From positions 1-9,570 of the forward strand of contig PKYM01000257.1 in assembly GCA_003132645.1 (NCBI GenBank): a stretch of 9,570 nucleotides of DNA, in the 5' to 3' direction. A model generated the notes under the pieces. That model saw nothing but the letters and a program-made list of their open reading frames with translations. It did not search any database and was not told where the DNA came from. Position numbers and translations under genes: made by a program. Origin of the DNA: Actinomycetota bacterium. GTDB lineage: Bacteria; Actinomycetota; Thermoleophilia; UBA2241. Each line of letters opens with the position of its first letter. Position 1 is the stretch's first letter. Of the stretch, positions 7,081 through 9,570 are shown in pieces.

Positions 7081-9570
7081 CGATCACAGACCACCAGCCC
7101 ACCACACCCGCCGCGCCAGGCGCCGCCGCGTCGGCGACACGCCAGGCGCCGCCGGTCACCCTGACCATCGACGGCCAGACGGTCACCTGCGACCGCGGCG
7201 AGACGATCCTCGACGCCGCCCAGCGCCTCGGCATCCACATTCCCACGCTCTGCTACGAACCGCGGCTGCCGGCTTCGGCCGCCTGTCGCGTCTGCATGGT
7301 CGAGCTCGAGGGGGCGCGCAAGCCGGTGCCGAGCTGCTCCACCGCGGCGGCCGACGGCATGGTCGTGCACACCAATACAGAGAGGGTGCGCAAGATGCGC
7401 CACCTCTACCTCGAGCTGCTGCTGTCCGACCACAACTCGTTCTGCACGCCGCCCTGCCGCGACGCCTGCCCGACCCACATCAAGATCCCGCAGTTCCTCG
7501 ACGCGATCGCCCATGGCGACTACAAGACCGGCGTGCGCAAGCTGCGTGAAGACCTGCCGTTCCCGGCCATCCTGGGCCGCGTCTGCCCGCGTCCCTGCGA
7601 GGGTCCCTGTCGGCGCCAGCTCGTCGAGCATCCCATCACGATCTGCTGGCTGCACCGCTTCATGGCCGACCAGTGCCTAGACGAGGAGCAGACCGGCGAG
7701 CTGCTGCTGCCGGTCGAACCCAAGCCCGACAGCGGCAAGCGCATCGCCATCGTAGGCGGCGGGCCCGCCGGCCTGGCTTGCGCCTTCTACGCGCGGCTCG
7801 AGGGCCACGCCGTGAAGATCTTCGAGGCGCTGCCCAAGCCGGGCGGCATGCTGCGCTACGGCATCCCCAGCTACCGCCTGCCGCGCGACGTGATCGACAA
7901 GGAGCTGAACGTCCTGTGGCGCATGGGCGTCGAGCTCGAATGCGACACCCGGCTGGGCGTCGACTTTCAGATGGACGATCTCACGGCGGCCTACGACGCG
8001 GTTTTCCTGGGCCTCGGCGCCTTCAACTCCAACGAGATGGGCATTCCCGACGAAGACGCCGACGGCGTGGTCGCCGCGGTCGACTTCCTCGGCGAGCTCG
8101 AGCTTACCGGCGACGTGCACGTCGGCGACAAGGTGACCGTCATCGGCGGCGGCTTTACGGCCATGGACGCCTGCCGCACCTCGGTGCGCAAGGGCGCCAA
8201 AGAAGTCACCTGCCTCTACCGGCGCTCGCGCCGGGAGATGCCGGCCCACGTCACCGAGGTCGACGAGGCCGAAGAAGAGGGCGTGCGGCTCGAGCTTCTC
8301 GTGGCGCCGGTGCGCATCCTGGTCGACGGCGAGCGCAAGGTGACCGGCATCGAGATGCTGCGCATGGAGCTCGGCGAGCCCGACGCCTCGGGCCGGCGCC
8401 GGCCGGTGCCGCTCGAGGGCTCCGAGTTCGTCGTCGAGTGCGACCAGGTGATCGCCGCCATCGGCCAGTTTCCCGCTCTCGACGGCACGAGCGAGGAACA
8501 GGGCGTCAAGCGCACCAGGTGGAAGACCGTCGAAGTCGACGAGTTCACCTTCCAGACCGACGACCCCAAGGTCTTTGCCGGCGGCGACGTGGTGCTGGGC
8601 GCGCAGACCGCCATCCAGGCCGTCGCGCAGGGCAAGAAGGCGGCCTGGAGCATCGACGCCTTCTTTCGCGGGCTCGACATGCGCGAGGTCTCGCGCGAGC
8701 TCGCCGAGCTGCGCGCCACACCGTTCTTTGCCGCCATGAACTCGCGTCACGACCTCGACCCGGCGATCACCCGCATGGCCGAGATCCCGCCGGTGTTCAT
8801 CGACATGACGACCGACGTCTCGCACCCGGTGCCGCCGGCCGTGATGCCCAAGCTCGCGCCCGCCGAACGCAAGGCCGACTTCCGGCAGATCGAGCAGGGC
8901 TTCTCAGAGCCCGACGCGCGGCGTGGCGCTGAGCTGTGCCTCGACTGCTACTGCCCGGCCAACGGCACCTGCGACCTGCAGCGCTACGGCATCGAATACG
9001 AGGTCTTCAAGAACAGGTTCCACGGACAGGCCGCCCACGACTACCCGGCCGACTTCCGCCACGACTTCATCATGCGCGAGCCCAACCGCTGCATCAACTG
9101 CCTGCGCTGCGTGCGCGTCTGCCGCATGGAGGTCGGGGCGAGCTGCTACGACGCCATGGGCCGCGGCTGGGAGACGATCGTCTCGACGCCCGACAACCTG
9201 CCGCTCCAGATGATCGGCTGCGTGTCGTGCGGCAAGTGCGCCGAGACCTGCCCGACGGGCTCCATCGTGACCAATCCGCGCGTCCTGCAAAGCTACGACT
9301 TAGACGAGAGCCGCTGTATCTTCTGCGGCGAGTGCGTCGAGGTCTGCCCTTACGACGCCCTCGAGCAGACCGACTTCTTCGAGCTCGCCTCCTACAGCCG
9401 CACCCAGCTCGCCGGCGAGTCGCTGTTCGTACGCGGCGCCAAGCCCGTCGACGTGCTGCGCGAGACCGTGGCCGACCTCGTGCCGCACGTGCGCGATTCA
9501 GTCGAAGGCGACGGCTGGCAGTGGTCGCCGATCAAGGGCGACGGCGCCGGCCTCGACGAGCCCGACAGCG
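7077..9570 (+). CDS. Large NfnB/GltD-like FAD-NADPH iron-sulfur protein with NuoG/HydA-type N-terminal domain and NuoI-like C-terminal motif (partial, runs off the right edge)
   Basis: At least 831 residues with no stop before the window ends. After a Pro/Ala-rich start, residues 26-100 form a NuoG/HydA-type [2Fe-2S] domain (Cys59, 70, 73, 87). A GltD-type helical domain follows with Cys123, 127, 131 and Cys170, 174, 178. Next come an FAD Rossmann motif GGGPAG (227-232) with PGGMLRYGIP, a second Rossmann motif GGGFTAMD (357-364) with the basic YRRSRREMPA (from Tyr381) typical of NADPH binding, and a closing FAGGD (Asp504). Residues 621-632 hold Cys621, 624, 626, 632. Then a HydA/NuoG-like 8Fe domain (Cys672, 675, 678, 682; Cys715, 718, 721, 725) and a third motif Cys747, 750, 753, 757 that matches the end of NuoI. 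The gene stands where nuoG would act, but lacks nuoG's molybdopterin-like domain in the visible part. By family, it should oxidise or reduce NADP(H) and feed a long iron-sulfur chain; its ATG has an ATGA overlap with nuoF. The closest described arrangement I know is the NfnB-like subunit of Stn-type transhydrogenases. Confidence 0.9.
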   Translation, partial: MTITDHQPTTPAAPGAAASATRQAPPVTLTIDGQTVTCDRGETILDAAQRLGIHIPTLCYEPRLPASAACRVCMVELEGARKPVPSCSTAAADGMVVHTNTERVRKMRHLYLELLLSDHNSFCTPPCRDACPTHIKIPQFLDAIAHGDYKTGVRKLREDLPFPAILGRVCPRPCEGPCRRQLVEHPITICWLHRFMADQCLDEEQTGELLLPVEPKPDSGKRIAIVGGGPAGLACAFYARLEGHAVKIFEALPKPGGMLRYGIPSYRLPRDVIDKELNVLWRMGVELECDTRLGVDFQMDDLTAAYDAVFLGLGAFNSNEMGIPDEDADGVVAAVDFLGELELTGDVHVGDKVTVIGGGFTAMDACRTSVRKGAKEVTCLYRRSRREMPAHVTEVDEAEEEGVRLELLVAPVRILVDGERKVTGIEMLRMELGEPDASGRRRPVPLEGSEFVVECDQVIAAIGQFPALDGTSEEQGVKRTRWKTVEVDEFTFQTDDPKVFAGGDVVLGAQTAIQAVAQGKKAAWSIDAFFRGLDMREVSRELAELRATPFFAAMNSRHDLDPAITRMAEIPPVFIDMTTDVSHPVPPAVMPKLAPAERKADFRQIEQGFSEPDARRGAELCLDCYCPANGTCDLQRYGIEYEVFKNRFHGQAAHDYPADFRHDFIMREPNRCINCLRCVRVCRMEVGASCYDAMGRGWETIVSTPDNLPLQMIGCVSCGKCAETCPTGSIVTNPRVLQSYDLDESRCIFCGECVEVCPYDALEQTDFFELASYSRTQLAGESLFVRGAKPVDVLRETVADLVPHVRDSVEGDGWQWSPIKGDGAGLDEPDS
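9294..9410 (+). other. NuoI C-terminal half (second [4Fe-4S] motif and tail)
   Basis: Encodes residues 740-778 of the large flavoprotein: YDLDESRCIFCGECVEVCP, then YDALEQTDFFELASYSRTQL. This copies the second half of NuoI closely, where a Tyr-Asp-Ile/Leu-Asp lead-in, RCIFCG, CP-x-DAL and an FELA-x-YSR-x-x-L tail are usual. The two [4Fe-4S] motifs before it already form a HydA-like pair, so this third motif is unpaired in its own chain. The first half of NuoI is found separately at 4412-4636. Confidence 0.7.

Noticed and set aside
7673..8932. A plus-strand open frame of about 419 codons and a minus-strand one (7677-8825) inside the flavoprotein gene
   Set aside because: Arg/Ala-rich shadow frames; the third frame encodes clear FAD and NADPH Rossmann motifs throughout.
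7077..9570. Ordinary glutamate synthase small subunit (GltD)
   Set aside because: The N-terminal [2Fe-2S] domain, the ferredoxin motifs at the end and the position in a nuo operon without a gltB partner do not fit.

Overview
The window is a stretch of a high-GC bacterial chromosome with several GTG starts, very tight gene packing and almost no non-coding DNA. The protein sequences look like those of high-GC Gram-positive or related lineages (Actinobacteriota, perhaps a deep or anaerobic branch). This is a low-confidence impression, because no rRNA or other taxonomic marker is present.

Layout. Positions 1-256 (minus strand) hold the 5' part of a tatA-type gene for the twin-arginine translocase, cut by the left edge. 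Positions 257-560 are a divergent regulatory region with a good sigma70-like promoter facing tatA, a plausible one facing right, and a CCG/CTG trinucleotide tract. From 561 to the right edge there is one uninterrupted plus-strand operon of eight genes: nuoA, nuoB, nuoC, nuoD, nuoH, a nuoI(N-half)-nuoE fusion, a long HydB-type nuoF, and a very large NfnB/GltD-like flavoprotein that runs off the right edge. Every junction overlaps or is separated by a single base (10-nt overlap, 1-nt gap, 8-, 1-, 1-, 4- and 4-nt overlaps), so the genes are probably translationally coupled and their products made in fixed ratio.

How the genes work together. NuoA, B, C, D and H are normal-looking parts of a respiratory complex I core: quinone site, cluster N2 and membrane anchor. 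The order A-B-C-D-H-I is that of the 11-subunit complex I operons that lack the NuoEFG NADH module. Here a different electron-input module follows: a NuoE/HydC-like [2Fe-2S] protein, a HydB-like FMN/NAD(H) protein with its own C-terminal ferredoxin domain, and a large protein joining a NuoG/HydA-type [2Fe-2S] domain, an NfnB/GltD FAD-NADPH domain and three [4Fe-4S] motifs. This set resembles the electron-bifurcating transhydrogenases of the Stn (Sporomusa-type Nfn) and HydABC families more than a standard NADH dehydrogenase module. No classical NuoG with a molybdopterin-like C-terminal domain is present.

Most striking observation. nuoI appears to be split. Its N-terminal half (membrane-proximal segment and first CxxCxxCxxxCP motif) is fused to the front of NuoE at 4412-4636. 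Its C-terminal half (second motif and the family's tail) is fused to the end of the NfnB-like protein at about 9294-9410. Each half is an unpaired ferredoxin motif in its own polypeptide. The simplest reading is that a three-gene bifurcating-transhydrogenase cassette inserted in frame into nuoI of an 11-subunit complex I operon, so that the NuoI ferredoxin is rebuilt from two chains that also tether the new module to the complex I core. This is inference from motif order and would be tested by structure prediction and comparative genomics.
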